NCBI GenBank assembly: GCA_017522745.1
Contig: JAFWYI010000264.1
Location: forward strand, 1 to 6,403
DNA length: 6,403 nucleotides
Direction of reading: 5' to 3'
Origin: Mailhella sp.
Lineage (GTDB): Bacteria > Desulfobacterota > Desulfovibrionia > Desulfovibrionales > Desulfovibrionaceae
The notes beneath the pieces are model-generated. The model did not search any database. It worked only from the letters and a program-made list of their open reading frames with translations, and was not told where the DNA came from. Position 1 is the stretch's first letter, and every line of letters starts with the position of its first letter. The position numbers and the translations under genes were made by a program. Positions 1-6,317 of the stretch are shown one piece after another.

Positions 1-160
1 GGTGTTCTCTACGCGTAGAGGTTGAGACACTTCTTCGATCACGACCACGTGATCTTCAGTCATCCACACGGGTGTTCTCTACGCGTAGAGGTTGAGCCCC
101 ACGATGAGATTCGGTGGCAGCAGTTTCCATGACCCACACGGGTGTTCTCTGCGCGTAGAA
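1..160 (+). CRISPR. Trailer end of a CRISPR array: two repeats, two spacers, degenerate terminal repeat
   Basis: The core GGTGTTCTCTACGCGTAGAG recurs exactly at 1-20 and 71-90, followed each time by GTTGAG, and again in altered form from 141, so the period is exactly 70 nt. Comparing the units gives a 33-nt repeat that starts CCACACGG and ends GTTGAG; the first copy is cut by the window edge. The spacers are 37 nt each (27-63 and 97-133) and unrelated to each other. The repeat centre CTCTACGCGTAGAG (7-20, 77-90) is a perfect 14-nt palindrome able to form a 5-bp stem with a CGCG loop. The third copy (134 to about 160) has A to G at 151, which keeps a G-U pair, and loses the repeat sequence after 159. 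Degeneracy at this end places the leader to the left, so transcription is rightward, towards the cas genes. The 70-nt period fits type III or some type I arrays and is longer than the 61 nt typical of I-E. No Cas6 gene is visible. Confidence 0.93.
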
Positions 161-170
161 AACACGGCTT

Positions 171-212
171 AAACAGCGAAAGCCCGGCTTTTACACCGGG
201 CTTTCGTTGTTT
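171..212. terminator. Long hairpin, probable bidirectional terminator between array and cas operon
   Basis: Positions 171-187 (AAACAGCGAAAGCCCGG) pair with 196-212 (CCGGGCTTTCGTTGTTT) over 17 bp, with one G-U type mismatch and an 8-nt loop (188-195). The stem has a GC-rich core flanked by A-rich and T-rich arms, so each strand would end its hairpin in a U-rich stretch. It lies 11 nt past the stop codon of the last cas gene (minus strand) and about 10 nt past the terminal CRISPR repeat (plus strand), where two convergent transcription units need a shared stop. The function is inferred from structure and position. Confidence 0.85.
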
Positions 213-223
213 AATACTTCAGG

Positions 224-2233
224 CTACTTTTGTTTCAGCACGTCTTCCGGCCCTGCAAGCAGAGCCTTGTTCTTGAATTCGTTCAGCGACATGTAGCGTA
301 CACGAGACGGAGCTGGTCTGTTGACGAAATCCGTCATCGCGCGCAGGGCCTTTACAGAGGGAAGCTGAGCGTAATCCTGCACGTCCTTCCACTTGTTCAT
401 GGCGTGCAGAGCTTCAAGCCTGCTGTTGCGGAAGGCTTCGCGCAGTTCTTTCTGCGTTGCTTCATCCAGCTCTGCAAGGCCACCGTTCAGACGCTGACTG
501 AGCGAGGCGTAACGCTTCCTCACATCTTCCACTTCCGCACGTACCAGATCCAGCTTCACCGAACCGAAGCCCAGAGGTTTACCCATGCCCAGCTTGAAAG
601 CATGGTTCCCACTGGCATAGGAAAGCGCTTCGAGGATGGCGCCGAGTTCAAGGTCGGTCAGTCTGTCCACATGTATCTTCACCTCGGCACTAGCCCCCGG
701 AGCCAGAGGATACAGCCAGCTTATCACCTTTTTCGACACGGCATCAGGGTCAAGCCCTTCGGGAAACCAGAGACGCTCGTCCACGTCGTGATGCCAGTAC
801 ATTTTCCAGCCGCGCAGTTTTTCGCCGTTACTGTACCCAGCCAGACTTTCCGCATCGTTCTTCGTCCCGCGGGAAATGGTGCGGATCCGTGACGGATTTT
901 GAACTATGTAATGAGCAAGGCTGGTGGGGTGCGGAGTGCTGAGGATGGCACGACAGCCACCGCTTCTGTATTCCTTCCCCTCCACGAAGGCAGGTTCAAC
1001 AGCTACGCGGCCTTTTACGGTGCCCTCTTTTCCTACCTTGCCAAAGAGCTTCTCGGCAAAATCCAGTGCCACGGCACTGGCCGCCAGATCGGCAGGGGAC
1101 TTGTCGTACTTGCGCCGGAAATAGCGGCTCAGACCGATCTCGGCGACCTTCCCTTCGGAGTCCTTCCTGTAGAATACAGGATGCCCGATGCTCTGCGTAA
1201 GGCGATCTTTCTTCCAGCGGCCTTTCTGGTTTTCGGTCATCTGCCGTTCAAAATCGGCAAAGACATCGCGAGAGACCGGCAGGGATACTCCCATGGGGCG
1301 GGAGAACTTGTAGTCAGTCGAAAAGTTATACTGACCGTACTTATCTTTATAGCGGATGCCGCCGGTCTTCACGCGTTCGCCGCCACTGATGGGACCGGTG
1401 CCGTTCTTCACTTTTGCCACCTGCACGGGGAAAAGCTCGTAGTCTGCACCACTGCGTTTCAGGTAACCGCCAAGTATCTCTTCGCTAAAGGCTTCCCGAT
1501 AGGCCCCGCCAGCAACGATGCGCCAGAACAGCTCCTTGCGGGAGACCTGACGCATGGCCGAGAAGGAAAGGATCTCCACCATGGAGCGCAGGACGCCCTT
1601 GATGCCGCTGCCGGGAATGGCGTTCCTGCCATCCACTTTGAAGAAACGACATTCCGAAGACTCATCCGACCTTTTTATGCGTTCTCCTGCAACGAGAAGA
1701 GGGGTAAGCGCCTGAAGACGGCAGTGGAGTACGCCCGACCATGTGCCACGCTCTCCGTCTTTTTCCGCCAGTACGTTTTCAGGAGCATAGGGAATGAAGT
1801 TGTAAGGAGCGACGGCGTCACAAAGCGCAGGTCCCTGCGACGCAGAACGTGCCTGTCCGTAGGCCTGCCCGCTTCGATACGACTGATTACCGTAACGACC
1901 GCCCTGTGTCTGCCCGCCAGAGGGGCGGGAGAAGTTCCTGTCGCCGTTTCTGCCAAAGCCATTCCCCTGACTGCGAGGAGCGACTTTTCCGGCAGGGCTG
2001 ACCGGAGCCGCTTCTTTGCCGGGGATAGTACATTTTTCTATCTGGCCGGAAGCGGTCAGAGTAAGGATGATCTCATCACCTTCCGCAGCTTTTTCCTTGT
2101 CAAAATAGATGGCAGATGCCATGACGGCCATCTTGACGGCATTGCCTTTCAGATTCGTGAAGTCGGCCTGAAAGTTCCGGCCCTTCTTGCCTTCCTGTAT
2201 GTGGAGAGTTCCCTTGATCTCAGGAGCGCTCAT
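224..2233 (-). CDS. Large type III-D RAMP protein (Cas7 with insertion, TIGR03986-like) with N-terminal domain and Arg/Gly/Gln-rich linker
   Basis: This 669-residue protein probably forms one end of the Cas7 backbone of the effector. Residues 1-75 are rich in predicted beta strands and could be a small OB- or S1-like barrel. Residues 85-135 are low-complexity and rich in Gly, Arg, Ser, Gln and Asn. The RAMP body follows at about 165-565, with the diagnostic loop IPGSGIKGVLR at 206-216, LFGK at 396-399, and a Gly-rich loop FKLGMGKPLGFG at 546-557. The stretch between the first motif and LFGK is much longer than in a simple Cas7 unit, which suggests an insertion at about 225-395. A charged helical tail ends the protein. 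No Asp lies 13 residues before IPG, where the Csm3 RNase residue is expected; the nearest acids are E194 and D190. The start follows GGAGG (complement of 2240-2244) and lies 1 nt after the preceding stop. The RAMP assignment is firm; equivalence to Cas7-insertion of III-Dv is inferred. Confidence 0.85.
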   Translation of the reverse strand: MSAPEIKGTLHIQEGKKGRNFQADFTNLKGNAVKMAVMASAIYFDKEKAAEGDEIILTLTASGQIEKCTIPGKEAAPVSPAGKVAPRSQGNGFGRNGDRNFSRPSGGQTQGGRYGNQSYRSGQAYGQARSASQGPALCDAVAPYNFIPYAPENVLAEKDGERGTWSGVLHCRLQALTPLLVAGERIKRSDESSECRFFKVDGRNAIPGSGIKGVLRSMVEILSFSAMRQVSRKELFWRIVAGGAYREAFSEEILGGYLKRSGADYELFPVQVAKVKNGTGPISGGERVKTGGIRYKDKYGQYNFSTDYKFSRPMGVSLPVSRDVFADFERQMTENQKGRWKKDRLTQSIGHPVFYRKDSEGKVAEIGLSRYFRRKYDKSPADLAASAVALDFAEKLFGKVGKEGTVKGRVAVEPAFVEGKEYRSGGCRAILSTPHPTSLAHYIVQNPSRIRTISRGTKNDAESLAGYSNGEKLRGWKMYWHHDVDERLWFPEGLDPDAVSKKVISWLYPLAPGASAEVKIHVDRLTDLELGAILEALSYASGNHAFKLGMGKPLGFGSVKLDLVRAEVEDVRKRYASLSQRLNGGLAELDEATQKELREAFRNSRLEALHAMNKWKDVQDYAQLPSVKALRAMTDFVNRPAPSRVRYMSLNEFKNKALLAGPEDVLKQK

Positions 2234-2234
2234 T

Positions 2235-2660
2235 TCAGACCTCCATTATCCCGGCAAGACATTCGCAATAGAGTTTGAGCATGCCGTTTTCGTCCTGGCA
2301 GAAGAATTCCCGGCTGAGGAGACGACCTTTTGCTCCCGCATCCTTGCGGAGAAGGTATTCCTGTTCACGCACGCGGCATTCTCTGCCCTGAGCCGTTCCA
2401 AGTTCGACTATGCGAACTCTGCCCTGCTGTTCACGGAACGCCTTTTCCATGCGGTATTCAGCACTGCCGGAAAAAACGATGAGCCGTGAGGCTTCTGCGG
2501 CAATGCCTGCCCCTTTGAGGTCGGCAAGGTGCATGAGCCCTGCTTCCTTCGCAGTTTCAACGAGACACCACGAGGAAGCGCCAGCGCCTGCTTCTGCCAG
2601 CTCAAGGAAGTCTTCTACCGTACAGAAACGGTACTTGATGGAAAGCATTGTTTTTTTCAT
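2235..2660 (-). CDS. csx19: Small Csx19-like type III-D CRISPR-associated protein
   Basis: This 141-residue protein has no RAMP Gly-rich loop, signal peptide or membrane segment. Its segments RLIVFSGSAEYRMEK and REQEYLLRKD, followed by a basic stretch and a hydrophobic strand near the C-terminus, resemble the Csx19 family (TIGR03984). That recollection suggests a (R/E)RLF..dgElR strand pair and then a D-x-x-YLLWG motif. Csx19 is a small accessory subunit found in III-D loci. The gene sits between the double Cas7 and the large RAMP gene and must be co-translated with them: its ATG overlaps the upstream stop in ATGA (2657-2660) and its TGA lies 1 nt before the next ATG. Its own ribosome binding site is weak (AAGG, 10 nt upstream), which fits coupled translation. 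An internal ATG at residue 5 has no better site. The family call rests on short similarities and context; an unrelated small helper subunit is possible. Confidence 0.55.
   Translation of the reverse strand: MKKTMLSIKYRFCTVEDFLELAEAGAGASSWCLVETAKEAGLMHLADLKGAGIAAEASRLIVFSGSAEYRMEKAFREQQGRVRIVELGTAQGRECRVREQEYLLRKDAGAKGRLLSREFFCQDENGMLKLYCECLAGIMEV
2240..2244 (-). promoter_or_regulatory. Ribosome binding site of the large RAMP gene
   Basis: The complement reads GGAGG, 6 nt before ATG at 2233. It lies in the last codons of the csx19-like gene, so the final gene of the operon has a strong site of its own as well as a stop codon 1 nt away. Confidence 0.75.
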
Positions 2661-4066
2661 GCCGTTACCGCCTTATTCGATTCTTCGTCCAGCCGTTTGA
2701 ATACGGCGGTCATGCTTTCTGCGTCGGAAACATGGATACTGCTGCCGTTCCAGTACAGTGAGCCCTTCCACGCGGAAAGAGCCTTGATGGGATCAGTATC
2801 CCAACCTCTGAGCGACAGTCTGCCGCAGCCACGACCGGCACCGCCGCCCAGCGACAACGCTCCTTCGGCCATATCGAAAAGAGCATGGAAGAGAAGCGCC
2901 GCCTCAGCCGGAGAGAGCCCTTCAAAAGAGACCGATATGCTGACAGGCATACCCTGCTTCCACACCGGACCTTCGCTGAACAGCGCGCCATCCAGCGCAC
3001 CGCCGGAGAAACGGTCGATGGCGACATGGGGGACACTGAGAGGCAGAGCATCGCCAAGTGCAGCCTCGCTGAACGAAAGTTTCCCTCGCTGGGCAGAATC
3101 GCCTTCCGCGTGCCCGAACAAGGCGTTCATGACCTGCTCTGCGTTCCTTTTTTCAAAGCCGCGGGCAAGACAGATGCGATACATGGCATGCCGGAATGCC
3201 CCCTTCACAGAGCTTCCGGGAATGACGAATCGTTCTGTGACGCTCTTCTTTTCGTAGTCCAGCGTAGGCGTGGTCGCAAAAACGATATCGTCTCCGCTCT
3301 TCAGGGCAGAACCGCCGCCAACGATGAGCGGCCCATCCGCCTCGAAAGGGATAGTCAGCGTACCGCTGATGCCTTCGTGCTGCGGGAGAACAGGAGCCGC
3401 AGGCAGTATCACAGGCTTGCCTCCGTCACGAACGAAGTCGATGCCGGAGGAGAGACGGAGCCAGTCCTGCATTCCTGCGAAGCTATGAAGATCGAACTCC
3501 CGGCTTTCAGCCTTGAGGACTCGGTAACTTCCCATGCCGTTTGTCCCATGGGCGCCGAGGGGCATAGCTCCGGCGGCGGCAAGGGCGCAGAGCCGATCGA
3601 AAAGACCGAGTTCTTTTTCTACATCCTTTCTGTCCCATGCGTCGAACGCGAATTCTATGGCGAATCTGGTCCCCGGAGGGACTATCTCCTCGTCAAACTT
3701 GCCGCCCTTCTGAGCCGTTTCGCTTTCGCTGTCCAGCCGTACGTGATCGCGGAGGAACGGCCCCACAGGCAGTGCCACGTCCTTTCCGGCAAGCTGTTTT
3801 TCGAGCGCCGGCTGGTCGTCATAGTCCAGCAAACGTGCGTCGGCACTCCAGAAAAGGGACGCTTTTTCTCCCCCGAAAAGTTTACTGGCCAGTGAGGCAT
3901 CGAGCTTTTCAGCAAGAGAACGCAGAGAGCCGGCAAGCGAGGTGCCGGGGATAGTCCAATACCCGAAGGCATCGCGCACGACGGGCTGATCCTGTATCCA
4001 GCTGGGGGCTCCACTGCCACAATGCAGAGGGGACAGACATTCTATGATCATACGGAATATGCGCAT
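2657..4066 (-). CDS. Double Cas7 RAMP protein (two fused Csm3-like units, Cas7-2x)
   Basis: This 469-residue protein carries two complete Csm3/Cas7 units (RAMPs family) in tandem. Unit 1 (about 1-185) has SPLHCGSG at 12-19, Asp26, IPGTSLAGSLR at 39-49, KLFGG at 62-66 and a Gly-rich loop GAHGTNGMGSYRV at 171-183. A linker follows at about 186-233. Unit 2 (about 234-425) has IPGSSVKGAFR at 282-292, ALFG at 315-318, the typical VAIDRFSGGA at 348-357, and SLGGGAGRGCGRLSL at 405-419. Each unit should bind about six nucleotides of crRNA. Asp26 lies 13 residues before IPG, as the RNase Asp of Csm3 does. In unit 2 the nearest candidate is D270, 12 residues before, so its activity is uncertain. I chose ATG at 4066: GGGAGG (complement of 4075-4080) is 8 nt away. 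A longer frame from TTG at 4072 would leave only 2 nt. The upstream stop TGA lies 2 nt before this ATG. Confidence 0.92.
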   Translation of the reverse strand: MRIFRMIIECLSPLHCGSGAPSWIQDQPVVRDAFGYWTIPGTSLAGSLRSLAEKLDASLASKLFGGEKASLFWSADARLLDYDDQPALEKQLAGKDVALPVGPFLRDHVRLDSESETAQKGGKFDEEIVPPGTRFAIEFAFDAWDRKDVEKELGLFDRLCALAAAGAMPLGAHGTNGMGSYRVLKAESREFDLHSFAGMQDWLRLSSGIDFVRDGGKPVILPAAPVLPQHEGISGTLTIPFEADGPLIVGGGSALKSGDDIVFATTPTLDYEKKSVTERFVIPGSSVKGAFRHAMYRICLARGFEKRNAEQVMNALFGHAEGDSAQRGKLSFSEAALGDALPLSVPHVAIDRFSGGALDGALFSEGPVWKQGMPVSISVSFEGLSPAEAALLFHALFDMAEGALSLGGGAGRGCGRLSLRGWDTDPIKALSAWKGSLYWNGSSIHVSDAESMTAVFKRLDEESNKAVTA

Positions 4067-4068
4067 CG

Positions 4069-5685
4069 TCAATTCCTCCCTTCTTCATTATCACGGCTGG
4101 AATGCCCCCATGCGGAGAGAAGGCGCAGCATGAACAACCTGTGAGCTTCCTTTTCTGCAATGAGCAGTTCGCTGGCAGAGGCGGGGCCACCGGGAGGATT
4201 TTCACCTGGACGGAACGACTCCGCCCTTTCCGCAGACAGGATCTCTGACATGATCCCTTCCAGATATTCATTGCGCTTGGAGAACGGGCTGAGCGCAACC
4301 GCGTTTTTCCACTGATCTTCTGCTCTGGCATTGCTGGAAAGCATCGAGCGGAAGGCCCCCTGCCACGCTTCCTGCGGAAGTTCCGTTACGATGCGGCGAA
4401 TATTGCCGCGCTGGCTCGCCGTGGGATGGGCACTGCGCGAAACCGAGTCGATGAATTTCTGCCATGCGTCGTCCAGTAGCAAAGCATAGGCTCGTTCTTC
4501 GCAAAGCTGTTCCAGCGCCCGGCGACGGATATTCTTCCACATGGGGGAAGCCTGAGGCGCACTGATCTCTGACTTCCGGCTATTGATACTCTCATGAGGG
4601 ATCTGCGGGAGCGTCTCATCAAGGAACGAGGGATCGAGTTCTATGCGGCCATAACCCTCTATCTGATCGGCCCCCAGCATAATATGGCGAGGAAGCTGAA
4701 CATCTTTGTCGAACGAACAAAGAAGGACACTTCCCTGTTCCAATACGGTACGGGACGGACGAGGTTTCCGCCACATGGCATTGTAGCCCTGTATCTCCGA
4801 ATAGGTACAGAACAGCTTCTTCAGTTCAGGTCTTGCGCCGCAAAGCTGCTCTATGTCAGCCAGCAGACTCTCCACAGGCAGAAGCCACGAAGACGAGGCA
4901 ACATAATGCGAACGGAGGAATATGGCTACGCTGTTGCCTTCGCGGATGGTAAGGCTGTCTACTCCGGCATACTCTTCGTAGAAGCTGAGAAGCCGTACTT
5001 TACCGTATCCGGCAGAACGCGAACGACCAACGCGGAATACTCTGGTCGAGTTCAGCAGGTCACGCAGGGTCTGCTCAGTTTTTTCGTCTTTGCAGACGAG
5101 GCAGCTCAAAAACTCCGTACCTGCCGCGATGCTGCTGTAGCCGAAGAGCTGCCCATCCAGAGCGGAACGCTGGGAGCCGAGAGCAACATGGATGTTCCAG
5201 CCGCGCTTTTCTTCAGGGAGGCGAAGATTGTCGCGCCCCATGAAGGAGGCACTGAACTTTTTGAGTTTGGGAACATCAGCAGAGCCAATGATTTTTTTAT
5301 CCCGCAGGAGCTGCGTACAGTTATCTTCGTCTTTCATACGAAGAAGATTGACTACTATATGACCATCTGCAGATTCACCGATATGAGGCAGCCCCTTATG
5401 ATTTTTTACGCGCATGTAGGAACGCGGGATCGGTACACCTGCATCGTTACCACAGAGAGGGAATGCGGTCCCCCACGAGATATCACCATCGAGGAAAAGA
5501 CGGCGAAAATCATCCGTGCTGTCAGGGTCATCCTCTGGATGAGAGCGTTTCCAGACACTTGCAAAAGCACCGAGCAGCATATTGCCAGGAACATAACCCA
5601 AGGTTTCATGGGCCATGCTTTCTGAAGAACCCGAGGTGATGACGAGAGGCTCTTCCGCCTTCATTCGTACGAAAAATGCCTTCAT
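4069..5685 (-). CDS. csx10: Csx10-like Cas5 RAMP protein of type III-D, with C-terminal helical, possibly Cas11-like domain
   Basis: This 538-residue protein should cap the 5' handle of the crRNA as the Cas5 subunit. It opens with a RAMP strand (MKAFFVRMKAEEPLVI) and YVPGNMLLGAF at 31-41. LFLDGDISWGTAFPL lies at 63-77, a Gly-rich loop VFRVGRSRSAGYGKVRL at 216-232, a Csx10-type segment WRKPRPSRTVLEQGSV at 305-320, and a second Gly loop IEGYGRIEL at 342-350. From about 382 the sequence becomes helical and charged, with TASQRGNIRRIV at 422-433. The SQ-x-x-x-x-R pattern recalls the 'SQ-x-R' motif of Csm2, so this part may be a fused small subunit (Cas11). That is inferred from a short motif and from the Cas7-Cas5-Cas11 precedent in III-Dv. 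Start at 5685: GGAGG lies 5 nt upstream and ATGA overlaps the previous stop. An in-frame ATG at 5697 would add MEDE but would place that GGAGG inside the gene. Confidence 0.88.
   Translation of the reverse strand: MKAFFVRMKAEEPLVITSGSSESMAHETLGYVPGNMLLGAFASVWKRSHPEDDPDSTDDFRRLFLDGDISWGTAFPLCGNDAGVPIPRSYMRVKNHKGLPHIGESADGHIVVNLLRMKDEDNCTQLLRDKKIIGSADVPKLKKFSASFMGRDNLRLPEEKRGWNIHVALGSQRSALDGQLFGYSSIAAGTEFLSCLVCKDEKTEQTLRDLLNSTRVFRVGRSRSAGYGKVRLLSFYEEYAGVDSLTIREGNSVAIFLRSHYVASSSWLLPVESLLADIEQLCGARPELKKLFCTYSEIQGYNAMWRKPRPSRTVLEQGSVLLCSFDKDVQLPRHIMLGADQIEGYGRIELDPSFLDETLPQIPHESINSRKSEISAPQASPMWKNIRRRALEQLCEERAYALLLDDAWQKFIDSVSRSAHPTASQRGNIRRIVTELPQEAWQGAFRSMLSSNARAEDQWKNAVALSPFSKRNEYLEGIMSEILSAERAESFRPGENPPGGPASASELLIAEKEAHRLFMLRLLSAWGHSSRDNEEGRN
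4075..4080 (-). promoter_or_regulatory. Ribosome binding site deciding the double-Cas7 start
   Basis: The complement reads GGGAGG, 8 nt before ATG at 4066 but only 2 nt before the in-frame TTG at 4072. Spacing therefore selects the ATG. Confidence 0.8.
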
Positions 5686-6317
5686 TTCATCCTCCATTCC
5701 GAGAGATCAGGAAGCTGAGGCGCAGGGCCATTTTCAACAACGAGCTGGAAAGTGCAGCGGCCCAGACCACGAGCCCGGTCGGCACCAAGGCTTTTCACAG
5801 CGGCGCAGACAGCGGTCATATAAGGAAGAAGCCAGTTTTTTTCCGTGCTGGGCAAGTCGATGGAAAGGCTGGACATGAACGTCAGACCGGGGATGCCACA
5901 TTCCAGACTGCGAAGCGAACCGTGTGCCGCTACACCATCTTGAAGCGCAGTTCGTGCCCGACGGGTGATCATATAGGAAACTTCCTGAGAACGCTTATCG
6001 GGCGATACGTCTTTGAAGTATGCTCTAACATCTTCTGGCAGTTCCGCTGGGCCAACACAAAGGAGGCCAGCTTTCTGGATGGCTCCACCGTAAGAGACAG
6101 AACCGAAAAGACGGTTTTCCGCGTCCTTATAGTCTCCGCCCAGAGTGGACAGTCTCCATGCACCTTCACGAAGCGCCCCTTTGACTGCACGACCTGGTAT
6201 CATCGGGATACCGTCAGAATCGCGGTTGAGTATGGCATCCGCAAGGTGGCTTTCCCCAAGACCGCTGCCGCAGTGCCAGTCGGAAGAAAAGCTGATACGC
6301 AGTTTGAGTTCTATCAT
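5682..6317 (-). CDS. cas7: Csm3-like Cas7 RAMP protein, single unit
   Basis: This 211-residue protein is a compact Csm3/Cas7 backbone subunit, the crRNA-binding and target-RNA-cutting part of type III complexes. The N-terminal strand is followed by WHCGSG (14-19), LADAILNRD (25-33), IPGRAVKGALR (40-50), RLFGS (69-73), a thumb-like segment TRRARTALQDGVAAHGSL (118-135) and the Gly-rich loop LGADRARGLGRC (177-188). Asp27 lies 13 residues before IPG, in the position of the Csm3 active-site Asp, so it is predicted to be a working RNase unit. The length is close to that of ordinary Csm3. The gene starts at ATG 6317, 8 nt after GGAG (complement of 6326-6329), and overlaps the upstream stop by ATGA; its own stop overlaps csx10 in the same way. 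In III-Dv systems the matching domain is fused to Cas5; here it is free. Confidence 0.92.
   Translation of the reverse strand: MIELKLRISFSSDWHCGSGLGESHLADAILNRDSDGIPMIPGRAVKGALREGAWRLSTLGGDYKDAENRLFGSVSYGGAIQKAGLLCVGPAELPEDVRAYFKDVSPDKRSQEVSYMITRRARTALQDGVAAHGSLRSLECGIPGLTFMSSLSIDLPSTEKNWLLPYMTAVCAAVKSLGADRARGLGRCTFQLVVENGPAPQLPDLSEWRMK
5691..5695 (-). promoter_or_regulatory. Ribosome binding site deciding the csx10 start
   Basis: The complement reads GGAGG, 5 nt before ATG at 5685. An alternative in-frame ATG at 5695-5697 overlaps this site itself, so the inner ATG is preferred. Confidence 0.8.

Noticed and set aside
11..16. ACGCGT in the repeats as a restriction-site or regulatory motif
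   Set aside because: It is simply the centre of the repeat palindrome, and nothing else supports a separate role.
1..160. Type I-E array, suggested by the GTGTTC...palindrome repeat form
   Set aside because: The period is 70 nt with a repeat of about 33 nt and 37-nt spacers, unlike the 28-29 and 32-33 nt of I-E, and the adjacent genes are type III.
230..892. 220-codon open frame on the plus strand just past the terminator
   Set aside because: It is antisense to the C-terminal part of the large RAMP gene and begins opposite its last codons. A gene here would have to start directly after the terminator hairpin without a promoter or ribosome binding site.
899..2278. 459-codon open frame on the plus strand
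   Set aside because: It lies antisense to the large RAMP gene, has no ribosome binding site or family motif, and its translation has no recognisable domain. It is a shadow of the real gene.
2885..3895. 336-codon open frame on the plus strand
   Set aside because: It is wholly antisense to the double Cas7 gene, whose two sets of RAMP motifs establish the true coding frame.
4067..4072. TTG start for the double Cas7 gene with a TTGA overlap
   Set aside because: The strong GGGAGG is only 2 nt from TTG but 8 nt from the ATG at 4066, so the ATG is the better start.
4594..5625. 343-codon open frame on the plus strand
   Set aside because: It is wholly antisense to csx10, and its translation shows no domain pattern or upstream ribosome binding site.
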